64,000 nucleotides of DNA from an uncultured Pseudomonadota bacterium (GTDB lineage Bacteria > Myxococcota_A > UBA796 > JAFGLY01): positions 1 to 64,000 of the forward strand of contig CALDOK010000393.1 of NCBI GenBank assembly GCA_937912125.1. The letters are read 5' to 3'. This document shows, piece by piece, positions 1 to 12,293 of the stretch. The position numbers and the translations under genes were made by a program. Position 1 is the first letter of the stretch. Each line of letters starts with the position of its first letter. Below the pieces are notes generated by a model that saw nothing but the letters and a program-made list of their open reading frames with translations, was not told where the DNA came from and did no database searches.

Positions 1-4189
<4,189 letters not shown>

Positions 4190-4333
4190 GGGAGCATTCC
4201 TCGGAGCGGGTGGGCCTGGGGGCGGGACGCTGTGGGCCGCGTGCGTCGGGTATACGCTTCGAGGAGGGACGGCCTTACAGCTGCCGCGAACCGGAACCCG
4301 CGGGCCTGGCCCTGGGTCTGCCATGATGTGTCC

Positions 4334-4948
4334 ATGACCCCACTCCGCACCGCCCCCCGCCAGGCCCTGCGCTTCTTGCTGGGCCACTGGCTGCACTTCC
4401 TGCTGCTCGCCATCTTCGGGGTGGTGGGGATCACCTCGCTGCACGAGCTGGCCCACGCCGGGGCGGTGTGGCTGCAGGGCGGCGATCTGCTCGAGTTCGT
4501 GGTGCTGGGGGACGAGGAGGCCTGGGGGCATGTGCGCTACCAGTTCCCCCAGGGCGCGGCCTACAGCGCCCGGCTGATCTCCGCGGCGCCCGCCATCGCC
4601 GCCCTGGGAGCCATGATGACGGGGGTGGTGGCGTCGATGCTCGGCCCCGAGCGCGACGGGCACATCGCCAAAGCCGTCTGGTTCTGGCTGTGCCTGATGC
4701 CGGCTGGGGAGCTGGGCTTCATGGGCCTGGGCTACTTCACCGTGGGGGCGCGCTGCGACCTCCTCTCCGCCTTCGGTCCCATCACCTGGCCCCTGCGCCT
4801 GGCGGGCCTGGCCATGGCCTGCTCTGTGGTGGCCTTGCTCTTCGGCCTGCAGCGCCGCCTGTTCGACCAGCTGGCGCTGAGCCAGGGGGCCTTCGCCCTG
4901 CTGGGGGCCCTGGCCTTGCTGGGGCTGTGCGGAGTGCTGCTGATCTGA
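4334..4948 (+). CDS. Small HExxH integral membrane protein, site-2-protease-like
   Basis: A 204-residue protein with about five hydrophobic segments. The first (about 22-48) contains HELAH, a zinc-binding HExxH as in TM1 of site-2 proteases (peptidase M50). A later GARCDLLSAF segment could supply the third, acidic ligand that LDG provides in M50 proteins, but the match is weak. Proteolysis within the membrane is therefore a guess from motif and topology; no PDZ or CBS domain is present. The ATG at 4334 has no clear ribosome site. A different ATG 11 bases upstream opens a frame that stops after four codons. The gene is divergent from the macroglobulin gene across about 140 bases. Confidence 0.8.
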   Translation: MTPLRTAPRQALRFLLGHWLHFLLLAIFGVVGITSLHELAHAGAVWLQGGDLLEFVVLGDEEAWGHVRYQFPQGAAYSARLISAAPAIAALGAMMTGVVASMLGPERDGHIAKAVWFWLCLMPAGELGFMGLGYFTVGARCDLLSAFGPITWPLRLAGLAMACSVVALLFGLQRRLFDQLALSQGAFALLGALALLGLCGVLLI

Positions 4949-4991
4949 TGGGGCCAGCTGCGGTATCCTTCCCGACACTCCCGGAGGCCCC

Positions 4992-5408
4992 ATGGAGATC
5001 ACCGTACGCCGCGCCGAGCCCTACGACTCGCTGCCGCCAGGAGTGGCCCACAAGCTGCCCGCCGCCTTGCTCGAGGGCAAGCGACGCGACGGCGCCATCC
5101 TCCTGGCCTACGTGCGAGGTCAGCCCGTGGGGTGGCTGGTGCACAACCTGCTGTGGGCCCGGGTGCCCTTCATCGAGCTGCTGCATGTGGAGCCTGCGCT
5201 CCAGCGCCTGGGGGTGGCCGCGGCCATGCTGGCGACCCTCGAGGATCAGCTTCGGGCCCAGGGGCGCGCTCTGCTGTTCAGCTCGGCCCAGGACGACAAC
5301 CCGGCGGCCCTGGCCTGGCATCTCGAGCTGGGCTTCGAGGAGGCTGGCGTGCTCGACGGCGTCAACCCAGGGGTGGTGGGCGAGGTGTTCTTCCGCAAGG
5401 CCCTGTAG
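4992..5408 (+). CDS. GNAT-family N-acetyltransferase
   Basis: A 138-residue single-domain protein of the usual GNAT length. It shows the acetyl-CoA pyrophosphate loop in the form QRLGVA (around 74-79) after the LLHVEPAL strand, and a later ALAWHLELGF segment typical of motif B. The expected reaction is transfer of an acetyl group from acetyl-CoA to an amine; the substrate cannot be read from sequence. A GGAGG sits four bases before the ATG. It lies 43 bases after the HExxH membrane-protein gene in the same direction, so the two may be co-transcribed, and its stop is only four bases from the stop of the convergent gene on the other strand. Confidence 0.88.
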   Translation: MEITVRRAEPYDSLPPGVAHKLPAALLEGKRRDGAILLAYVRGQPVGWLVHNLLWARVPFIELLHVEPALQRLGVAAAMLATLEDQLRAQGRALLFSSAQDDNPAALAWHLELGFEEAGVLDGVNPGVVGEVFFRKAL

Positions 5409-5411
5409 GCC

Positions 5412-6536
5412 TCAGCTCCCGTCGGGCAGCACCAGGTCCGGGAACACCACGGCCGTGGGCTCTTCCTGCTCCCTCCACAGCCGGTCGTACAGGCCCCACT
5501 CCTGGGCGTCGGTGGTCCACGAGGCGTACACCGCCACCCCGCGGAAGTTGCTGGGCGCGCCGTCCTCGAGGGCGTCGTGTACGCCGCGGATGGCCTCGTC
5601 GATGGTCTCGACGTCCGGCCTGTGCCAGGGCTCGTCGTCCTCGTAGCTGGGCAGGCCCACCAGCCACACGCAGCCGCCTTGGTCGGGGGGCGGCAGGGTC
5701 TCGGCCAGCTGGCGGGTCCAACGGGCCACCAGGGAGCGATACAGGTAGCGATACTTCAGGCCTGTGTCGTAGGCCATCACCGCCACCTCGTCGCTGGCCA
5801 GGCAGACGTCCCTGAGGAACGGCAGGCTCCAGTGCACCTCCTCTACGGGCTGGTGCAGGGTGGGGGGCGGGTAGGCCGCCACGCTGAGCACCCGATCGGG
5901 CCCGATGGCCTGCTTCACCGCGCCCAGCAGCGCCAGGTAGCCTTCGGTGTCGCTGGGCATGGGCTCGACGTTCAGCTGTACACCCGCGGCGCCCAGCTCG
6001 TGGGTGAGCGCTCGCGTGTGCTCTACGAAGCCGTCGATGCGTTCTGTGTCGACGAAGAGCACGTCGTGGGGCCATGTGCCGCCGGTCCAGGGGATCACCT
6101 GCAGGCTGGGGTCCAGCGCCGCCATCGCCGCGGTGAAGGCCGCCACGCGCTCTGGCTCGTAGCGGTGGATCACGCCCGCCTTGCGCCAGCCGGGGTGGCC
6201 TTCGTGGTCCATGGGCCCCAGGAAGGGGTAGAGGCGCTGGACGCCGTTGGCGCGGGTCGCCACCGCCAGATCGGCGCGCAGGCGGTCTTCGTGGCCATCG
6301 ACCTCGGGGCCGCCGTGCAGCCAGTGACGGCGCATCCAGATGCCGTTCTCGGCGCGATCCAGGCTCGGGATGGCCGGCGGTGGATCCTCCCCGCGGCAGC
6401 CCGTGGCCACCAGCACCGCCACGATGGGAGCGAGCCGCCAGGCCACTTCGTGGCGCCTCCAGTCGATGAAGCCCCGCACCAGGCTCTGCGGGCGGGCAGC
6501 GATGACCGGAGGCTGGGCGGGGGCTGGCTGGGACAA
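5412..6536 (-). CDS. GH18-like TIM-barrel lipoprotein
   Basis: A 374-residue protein. A basic N-terminus and hydrophobic stretch end in ATGC at about residues 43-46, a plausible but imperfect lipobox; a GTG about 20 codons in (LVRGF) is an alternative start giving a more normal signal length. The body resembles glycoside hydrolase family 18: GVQLNVEP keeps the catalytic glutamate of the DxxDxDxE strand but replaces the preceding aspartates with Gln and Asn, and VAVMAYD matches the MxYD signature. Activity on chitin-like or other N-acetylated glycans is possible; the missing aspartates mean it could be inactive or act on another substrate. It is divergent from the following lipoprotein gene and convergent with the acetyltransferase. 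Confidence 0.75.
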   Translation of the reverse strand: MSQPAPAQPPVIAARPQSLVRGFIDWRRHEVAWRLAPIVAVLVATGCRGEDPPPAIPSLDRAENGIWMRRHWLHGGPEVDGHEDRLRADLAVATRANGVQRLYPFLGPMDHEGHPGWRKAGVIHRYEPERVAAFTAAMAALDPSLQVIPWTGGTWPHDVLFVDTERIDGFVEHTRALTHELGAAGVQLNVEPMPSDTEGYLALLGAVKQAIGPDRVLSVAAYPPPTLHQPVEEVHWSLPFLRDVCLASDEVAVMAYDTGLKYRYLYRSLVARWTRQLAETLPPPDQGGCVWLVGLPSYEDDEPWHRPDVETIDEAIRGVHDALEDGAPSNFRGVAVYASWTTDAQEWGLYDRLWREQEEPTAVVFPDLVLPDGS

Positions 6537-6648
6537 GGCTTCTCAGTGCGGGTGGGCCCTCTCACTGTATCCCAGGATGGGACGGGCTAAGCGCGCCTTG
6601 TCCCGCCCAGGGCTGGCGGACCCCCCTCCGACTGGAATAACGGGTCGC

Positions 6649-7560
6649 ATGCATCGTCTCTCACTGCCTTGTCTGCTGCTCTTTCCCTTCCTCGCCCTGG
6701 GCTGTCGCTCCCTGACGCCGGCGCCCGAGGAACTGGACGAGCTGTGCGCCTACCTCTTCGCCCACACGGCCGACGAAGACAGCCGTGAGCTCGAGGCGGG
6801 GCTCACCAACCTGGACACCTGGATGCTGGCCCACCTCGAGGACACCCTGGTGGGCTACTCGGTGACCAACCTGAGCGACACCGCGGTCGAGGTGCTCGAT
6901 GATCGCAACCACAACACCGAGGAGATGCTCGGCGCGGCGGTGGCCACCATCAGCGAGGGCTATGGCCCCTACGCCTTCACCATCGCCCTGACCGTCGAAG
7001 ACCCGGTCGAGGTGATCCCGGGCTCCCACGAGGACTATGTCCGCACCTTCCTGACCGACGAGCAGTGCTTCGCCGATCTGGACTGCGAGCAGCTCGAGAC
7101 CGAGAACCACCTGTTCGACAACTACCCGATCATCGGGGACGTCGACTCCGAGAACTACAGCATGTTCCGCTGGGTGGAGCAGGACAAGGGGCTGGCCATG
7201 GTCCAGCGCTCCTGGCTCACCCGGCCTTCGGACGTGGAGTGGGACAGCTTCGAGCTCAACGACCAGTACTACCTCAACGTGCTGCTGCCCTACGGCGAGG
7301 GTGGCACCCTCACCCTGCAGTCCATGTGGGTGGACGCCACCCTCAACGACAACTCCGTGCCCGAAGACATGGCGCTGTCCCTGGTCGTCAGCCAGATGCA
7401 GGACGTCTACAAGGACGTCGAGAAGTTCCTGGACGCCAACGGCGCCGCCGAGCAGCCCAGGGGCTGCGCATCGGCCGGGGGCCGTCGGGGTGGGGCCGGG
7501 CTCGGCCTGCTGGGCCTGCTGGGCTTGGTGGGCTTGCTGGGGCTGCGCCGGCGCCGCTGA
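6649..7560 (+). CDS. Lipoprotein with MYXO-CTERM-like C-terminal sorting tail
   Basis: A 303-residue secreted protein of unknown function. The first 19 residues are a signal with LALGC, a lipobox-like end. The last 35 residues read as a Gly-Cys spot (RGCASAGG), a Leu/Gly hydrophobic segment and a final RRRR, the architecture of MYXO-CTERM surface-sorting signals. Having both a lipid anchor and a sorting tail would be unusual. The middle has two Cys near 142-148 (QCFADLDCEQ) and a RWVEQ / QRSWLTR block; both reappear in the lipoprotein beside the large synthase (40364-41125), so the two are paralogues. No enzyme motif is seen. Confidence 0.82.
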   Translation: MHRLSLPCLLLFPFLALGCRSLTPAPEELDELCAYLFAHTADEDSRELEAGLTNLDTWMLAHLEDTLVGYSVTNLSDTAVEVLDDRNHNTEEMLGAAVATISEGYGPYAFTIALTVEDPVEVIPGSHEDYVRTFLTDEQCFADLDCEQLETENHLFDNYPIIGDVDSENYSMFRWVEQDKGLAMVQRSWLTRPSDVEWDSFELNDQYYLNVLLPYGEGGTLTLQSMWVDATLNDNSVPEDMALSLVVSQMQDVYKDVEKFLDANGAAEQPRGCASAGGRRGGAGLGLLGLLGLVGLLGLRRRR

Positions 7561-7620
7561 CTCCCCCGTGCGCCGTGCCTTCGCACCCCATCGGGAGCGC
7601 TGCTGGCCTATGATGGTGCC

Positions 7621-8739
7621 ATGAGCCGACCGTCGCCAGAACCATCCACCGCCATCGCACAACGTCAGAGCGCCGCCCCGGCTCCAGGCTCCCGCGATGC
7701 CCTGCTGGCCGCCGATGCTCCTCAGCCGCCTGTGCGGCGCAGCATGTCCACCATGCTGCAGGCGTCGGTGCAGGCCTGGGGCGACGTGGTCTCTGCCCTG
7801 CTCATCGACATGGGGCACATCTCCGAGGGCATGACGCGCCTGGGCTGGATGTCCACCACCATGGACCTGCTGGCCAGCGAGCAGGCCTACCGCGCGGCCC
7901 AGCAGCAGCTGGCCTGGTGGGACGGCTTCTTGCAGCAGCTGCCCCTGCCCGAGCTGCTCTTCGACCACGCCCAGCCCCGCATCCGCCAGGCCAGGGCCGA
8001 GCGCCACCGCGCGACCATCTTGGCCCGGGACCGCGCCTTCCAGGACCACCAGCTGCTGGTGAAGGCCGAGCTGAACCGGGTGGACCTCGACCCCATGGAG
8101 CGGTCCAGGTTGCGGCGCATCCACGATGATCCCGCCACCACCGAGTGGTGGACCGACCCCGACGACTACGCCCGCGACGCCATCGCCCAGCTGCCCCAGG
8201 GCCCCAGCACCGTCCCCATCGTGGCCGCCGATCTCGACGCCGCCCGCAACTTCTCGGGCTTCAACGCCGTGCAGGCCATGCGCGAGCACCCCGAGCTCGG
8301 TCCCCGCGCCGCCAGCATGGACGCCATCATCACCGCCGCCCTGCGCAAAGAGATGCGCATGTCCAAGAGGGACGCCCAGATCCACGCCCGCGTGCTCACC
8401 GACATGTTCTGGGTGGCCCTGCGGCGGGCCCTCGAGGCCGGCGGCGTGCAGCTGGCCACCGCCGTCCACTTCGTGGTGCCCACCCGCGATCACGAGATCC
8501 AGGAGCAGTTCACCCGCGAGCTGCTCACCAGCTGGCTGGCCCACCTCGAGACCCTGCCCGTGCCCAAGGACCGCCCCGTCCTGACCAGCCGGGTGCCCCT
8601 GCTGGGCAAGCTCGTCGGCGGCGACAAGGCCCTGCCCGGCCCGGTCCAGGCGCCCAAGCAGATCACCGCCTCCGAGGGAGCCGAGAAGAAGGGCGTGTGG
8701 TCCAAGGTGAAGGGTGTGTTTGGGGGCGGGGAGGGGTGA
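7621..8739 (+). CDS. Hypothetical protein, mostly alpha-helical
   Basis: A 372-residue protein I do not recognise. The first 35 residues are Pro/Ala/Ser-rich and probably disordered. A long, probably helical region follows, with many Gln/Arg/Glu and paired Trp (QLAWWDG, EWWTDPDD), then a Lys/Gly-rich tail ending in EKKGVWSKVKGVFGGG. No signal peptide and no membrane segment are evident, so it is probably cytoplasmic. Codon use is like its neighbours. The ATG lacks a ribosome site; the only nearby signal is TATGAT seven bases before it, which would fit a leaderless message but could be chance. It stands alone between two lipoprotein genes. Confidence 0.78.
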   Translation: MSRPSPEPSTAIAQRQSAAPAPGSRDALLAADAPQPPVRRSMSTMLQASVQAWGDVVSALLIDMGHISEGMTRLGWMSTTMDLLASEQAYRAAQQQLAWWDGFLQQLPLPELLFDHAQPRIRQARAERHRATILARDRAFQDHQLLVKAELNRVDLDPMERSRLRRIHDDPATTEWWTDPDDYARDAIAQLPQGPSTVPIVAADLDAARNFSGFNAVQAMREHPELGPRAASMDAIITAALRKEMRMSKRDAQIHARVLTDMFWVALRRALEAGGVQLATAVHFVVPTRDHEIQEQFTRELLTSWLAHLETLPVPKDRPVLTSRVPLLGKLVGGDKALPGPVQAPKQITASEGAEKKGVWSKVKGVFGGGEG

Positions 8740-8811
8740 GCTGGGCGGCCGATGGCGCCGCAGCTGGTTTTGACTCCTTGGGTACACGAACCAGGCTCGG
8801 TGGAGGACGCG

Positions 8812-9204
8812 ATGTCGAAGGTGTCTGTCTCTTTCAGCCTCCTTCCGCTGCTGCTCGCCCTCGCCGCCTGCGGGGACAAGCCCGATGACACGGGTGAGCC
8901 CCCTGTGGTGGACACCGAGACGCCGAGCACCTGGTGCGCCGACGCCGACGGCTATGGCGACCCCAGCTCATCCCTCCAAGCCGCAGAGCCTCCCTCGGGC
9001 CATGTGGAAGACGACCTGGACTGCGACGACGGCGACCCGGCCATCCATCCCGGCGCCCAGGAGCTCTGCGACGAGGTCGATAGCGACTGCGACGGGCTGG
9101 TGGATGACGACGGCTACGACGACATCCTCTTTGGAGCGCAAGGCGACGACACCAACGGTGAGTACGCTGGCGCGGCCTACCTCTTGTATGGGGGCGACGG
9201 ATAG
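8812..9204 (+). pseudogene. Truncated MopE-motif / FG-GAP lipoprotein
   Basis: Encodes 130 residues: a lipoprotein signal (LALAACGDK, then a DDTGEP linker), a Cys/Asp-rich metal-binding motif of the MopE kind (DLDCDDGDPAIHPG, then DSDCDGLVDDDG), and the first strands of an FG-GAP (integrin-alpha propeller) repeat (DDILFGAQGDD, AGAAYLLYGG), ended by TAG. Proteins of this type in Myxococcota normally carry several FG-GAP repeats, which form a beta-propeller only as a set. Here one incomplete repeat remains, and the next 88 bases show no continuation in any frame. It is probably a deletion remnant; a short functional product cannot be excluded. An ATG at 8752 is in frame, but the signal peptide clearly begins at 8812. 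Confidence 0.65.
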
Positions 9205-9292
9205 ACGGGCTGGAGTTGGCCGCTGCTCGAGGCCTCGAAGGGGCCCACAAACCGTCACAGTTGTCTGCGACCTGCGCGGGCGCGACCTGAGA

Positions 9293-10213
9293 TCAGAACA
9301 GCCAGTACAGCTCGAAGGCCTGGGGCAACCACATGGTGGGCAGCGCGTCTTCGCCCGAGATGGGGATACCCACCCGGAGCCGGAGCCGGGGCAGGGTCAT
9401 CTGGTAGGCGATGCTGCTGGTGGCGGCCAACACCCCCTCGAGGGGCTGCTGGATGCGCACGGCCGCGCCGGCGTCCATCGTCTCGTCCACGGCCGCGCCG
9501 GCGTCGATGCGGGCGCTCAGGGTGTTGTAGCGCCAGGCTTGGAAGACGATGCTGTCGCGTCTGGTGAGCCGGCAGTCCACGGCGAGGCGGGATTGGCCCA
9601 GGGTGAGCCGTCCCCCGCCGTAGAAGGCTCCCTTGCCCTCCAGGGCGCCGTACAGCTCGTCGCCCAGGTCGATGCCCAGGGCGCTGGTCAGACCTCGCAC
9701 CAGGTCTTCGCTGTCGAAGCTGCCCCGGACATCCACGTTGTCCCAGCGGTAGCCCAGGTGCAGCGAGAAGCGCTGGGAGATCATCCAACTTCCCGTGGCC
9801 ATCAGCGGCCAGACGGTGATGCTCAGATCCTCGGCGTCCTCGCCCCAGTTCCCGTTCCAGAACATGCCCGTGGCCTCGAAGCTCAGGTCGATGCGCTGGG
9901 TCTGGATGGCGGTGACCTTGCCGTGCAGGTTGTAGATCTTCAGCAGGTCGAGCATCGGCGCCGTGCCCACGTGCAGGTTGTCCAGCAGCCCGTAGTCCAG
10001 GTTCATCAGGCCCAGCCGGGTGCGGTGTCTGCCGATGGTGTAGGCCGAGAAGTCGCTCTCGTAGGCCGGGTCGAGGGGGGCGTGGCGCCAGGCTCGCCGG
10101 CGCTCCTTGCCACGCAGATCCTGCCACTCGGCGTCCATGGGCTCGGGGTCGGGGACGGCCATGGCTGGCTGGACCAGCAGCGAGGCCAGGGTCAGGGCGA
10201 GGATGGGGAGCAC
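9293..10213 (-). CDS. Putative outer-membrane beta-barrel protein
   Basis: A 306-residue protein starting at a GTG four to five bases after TTGGAGG, a strong ribosome site; an upstream ATG at 10288 has none. Residues 1-19 are a signal peptide ending AMA. The mature part is rich in alternating hydrophobic/polar strands with many aromatic and Gly residues, and it ends in ELYWLF, a terminal Phe as in many outer-membrane barrels recognised by the BAM machinery. No known family is recognised, so the barrel call is inference. It is divergent from the YceI gene across about 170 bases and convergent with the truncated FG-GAP gene. Confidence 0.78.
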   Translation of the reverse strand: MLPILALTLASLLVQPAMAVPDPEPMDAEWQDLRGKERRRAWRHAPLDPAYESDFSAYTIGRHRTRLGLMNLDYGLLDNLHVGTAPMLDLLKIYNLHGKVTAIQTQRIDLSFEATGMFWNGNWGEDAEDLSITVWPLMATGSWMISQRFSLHLGYRWDNVDVRGSFDSEDLVRGLTSALGIDLGDELYGALEGKGAFYGGGRLTLGQSRLAVDCRLTRRDSIVFQAWRYNTLSARIDAGAAVDETMDAGAAVRIQQPLEGVLAATSSIAYQMTLPRLRLRVGIPISGEDALPTMWLPQAFELYWLF

Positions 10214-10382
10214 GGTTCCTCCAAGGGCGGGTGGACACCACCTATGGGACACGCGGGGGCGAGGAAACCAAAAGAGTTCCGGTGGCAAGCACTACACCCA
10301 CCGTTGCTTGTGGGCCGCGGCGCTTGTCTCCGGGCGGGACGACCCTAGCTTCGCCCCTACCCCCGCCACCCAGGAGCACTCC

Positions 10383-11000
10383 ATGCGTTCCCTCGTCGTC
10401 CTTCCTGTCGCCCTCCTCGCCGCCGCGAGCCTCGGCTGCTCCAACGACATCCGCGAAGGGCGCGTGGTGGCCGCCGTGATCCCCGCGGCCGGAGCCGCGG
10501 AGCCAGCCGCGGGCGCCGCGCTGGCCATCGACCCCGGCAAGTCCAAGGTCCAGGCCCTGGGCGCCAAGATCACCGGCACCCACCAGGTGGTCTTCCCCAG
10601 CTTCGCCGGAGAGCTGAAGCTCGATGGAGCCACCCCCACCGCCATCCAGGTCACGGTGAACATGGGCGCCATGAGCTCCGACCACGACAAGCTCACCGGG
10701 CACCTGAAGTCCCCTGACTTCTTCGACGTGGGCAGCTTCCCCACCGCGAGCTTCGCCTCCACGGCCATCGCCACGGGCAGCGACGTCGCCGGCTTCACCC
10801 ACACGGTCACCGGCGACCTGAACATCCACGGCGTCAGCAAGCGCGTGGTCTTCCCGGCCACCATCAGCGTCGATGGCGGCGCCATGAAGGCCCGCAGCGA
10901 GTTCGTCATCGACCGACAGGACTTCGGCATCGCCTACCCGGGCATGCCGGACGATCTCATCAAGGATGACGTGGCGCTCACCATCGACCTGGCTTCCTGA
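10383..11000 (+). CDS. YceI-family lipoprotein
   Basis: A 205-residue protein with an N-terminal signal ending SLGC (lipobox-like), an Ala/Gly-rich linker to about residue 45, and a complete YceI-like beta-barrel domain: the AIDPGKSKVQALG start, ITGTHQVVFPSFAGEL, the HLKSPDFFDVGSFPTASF block and the LNIHGVSKRVVFP strand are all recognisable. YceI proteins bind isoprenoid or other amphiphilic lipids in the periplasm; the ligand here is unknown. AGGAG precedes the ATG by seven bases. It stands alone. Confidence 0.92.
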   Translation: MRSLVVLPVALLAAASLGCSNDIREGRVVAAVIPAAGAAEPAAGAALAIDPGKSKVQALGAKITGTHQVVFPSFAGELKLDGATPTAIQVTVNMGAMSSDHDKLTGHLKSPDFFDVGSFPTASFASTAIATGSDVAGFTHTVTGDLNIHGVSKRVVFPATISVDGGAMKARSEFVIDRQDFGIAYPGMPDDLIKDDVALTIDLAS

Positions 11001-11063
11001 TCCGGGCCGGGTGGCGAGGGAGTCCGGATGCGCTAAACACGGCTCCCCCCAAGGAGGTCCACC

Positions 11064-11972
11064 GTGCACCAGGCCGATCTGCACAACCACACCACCGCGT
11101 CCGACGGTGACTTCAGCCCCACCAACCTGGTCCAGCGCTACGCCGCGCTGGGCATGGGTGCCATCGCGGTCACCGACCACGACACCGTCGCCGGGGTCCG
11201 CGAGGCCCTGGACGCAGGCCTGGCAGTTGGCCTGGACGTGCTGCCCGGTGTCGAGGTCACCCTGCGCTTCTCCGAGCCCCTGTTCCGCGGGTCGCTGCAC
11301 CTGCTGCTGTACTTCGACGCCGCGCTGCTGGATGACCCGGGGTTCCTCGAGCTGTCCGCGGCCACCTTCGCCAAGGGCCGCGGCGACTCCCTGGTGCAGG
11401 CGCGCCTGGTGGAGATCAACCGCTACTTCGGCCCCGCGGGCGTCGAGTCCCTGCTGCCCCGAGAGCTGACGGCCGACGACCTGTACGGGCAGACCGATCA
11501 GGTCAGCCGCCGCCACTTCGCCGTGGCGCTCAAGGGCCTGGGCATCGCCGACCGCGACACCATCTCCCACATCATCGGCAACGACAGCCCCGCCTACATC
11601 CCCTCGGGCATGACCTTCGAGGATCTGGCACCGCTGCTCGAGGCCTACCCCTTCGTGCGCGTGTTCGCGCACCCCGCGGCGGGCTCCTTCCCTGGCGACA
11701 GCCACTACAAGGAGGTCCTGCCTCCCTTGGCCACCGTGATCGAGCTGCTGCCGCGCTTCTTGGCCATCGGCCTGGATGGGCTCGAGGTGGCCTACCCCGG
11801 CCACACCCCCGAGCTCGAGGCTCAGGTCGAGGCCCTGCGGGTCCAGCTTGGCCTGCCCCTGGCCACCGGCGGGTCCGACTGCCACGACGAGGCCCAGCGC
11901 CCGCCTGGCACCGACGGCGTAGGCATCGAGGTCGTCCAGGCCATCCGCGCGCTGCTGGCGGCGCGAGGGTAG
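11064..11972 (+). CDS. PHP-domain phosphoesterase
   Basis: A 302-residue protein starting at GTG four bases after AAGGAGGT, a near-perfect ribosome site. The PHP metal-binding motifs are present: DLHNHTTASDG (motif I), VTDHDTVAG (motif II), the Glu of PGVEVT, VRVFAHPAA, and the C-terminal GGSDCHDE. The family hydrolyses phosphoesters (for example 3',5'-nucleotide bisphosphates, histidinol phosphate or small RNAs) using a trinuclear metal site; with no polymerase domain, a small-molecule or oligonucleotide phosphatase is most likely. An insertion around residues 95-160 separates motif II from the later motifs, as in the RNase AM/TrpH group. It is the last gene before a large inverted repeat. 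Confidence 0.9.
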   Translation: MHQADLHNHTTASDGDFSPTNLVQRYAALGMGAIAVTDHDTVAGVREALDAGLAVGLDVLPGVEVTLRFSEPLFRGSLHLLLYFDAALLDDPGFLELSAATFAKGRGDSLVQARLVEINRYFGPAGVESLLPRELTADDLYGQTDQVSRRHFAVALKGLGIADRDTISHIIGNDSPAYIPSGMTFEDLAPLLEAYPFVRVFAHPAAGSFPGDSHYKEVLPPLATVIELLPRFLAIGLDGLEVAYPGHTPELEAQVEALRVQLGLPLATGGSDCHDEAQRPPGTDGVGIEVVQAIRALLAARG

Positions 11973-12293
11973 GGGCCCAGGTCCGGGACTGATACCGTCT
12001 GACATTGATTCAGCTCGGCCCTCGCCGGCCGAGCACCCCGCTGTCGACGCTTCGGATCCTTGACGTGACTCGCCACGCCTGCGGCTCCTCATCGCCGACA
12101 GCGGGTCGCTCTTCTCGGCGATCATCCGAGCCGAATCTGCGTCAGCCGGTATGAGCTCCGGAGCGCGCCCGCCCAGGGTGCGGCACCCGCCGCGGGCGGT
12201 GCCAATGGCTGTTTGCGTGACCTCGCCCTGTCAACGGTCTGCGCCGGGGGCACACTGTCCCGTTAGACAGAACCGGACCACCGAGAGATCGCC
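11973..12293. other. Non-coding gap with inverted repeat and short palindromes
   Basis: This gap of about 320 bases lies between the PHP gene and the surface-protein operon. No credible gene is seen on either strand. It holds the large imperfect inverted repeat described separately (12007-12137), the perfect 10-base palindrome GCTCCGGAGC at 12155-12164, and the interrupted palindrome GGGTGC-G-GCACCC at 12176-12188. The promoter of the downstream operon is presumably here, but I cannot assign a convincing -35/-10 pair. Confidence 0.6.
12007..12137. repeat. Large imperfect inverted repeat
   Basis: The left arm (12007-12053) and right arm (12092-12137) are inverted copies about 75% identical by eye. 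The conserved blocks are GATTC(A/G)GCTCGG at the outer ends and CCCGCTGTCG(A/G)CG at the inner ends, separated by a loop of about 38 bases. As RNA it would fold into a long, strong hairpin. There is no T-run after it, so it is not a classic terminator. It could be a transcription barrier after the PHP gene, a fold in the 5' leader of the surface operon, or the remnant of a small transposable repeat. Confidence 0.5.

Noticed and set aside
7609-7614. TATGAT as a -10 element for a leaderless transcript
   Set aside because: No -35 sequence at the right distance; one hexamer alone is too weak.
9205-9292. Possible continuation of the FG-GAP protein in another frame
   Set aside because: None of the three + frames shows FG-GAP-like residues, so a simple frameshift does not explain the truncation.
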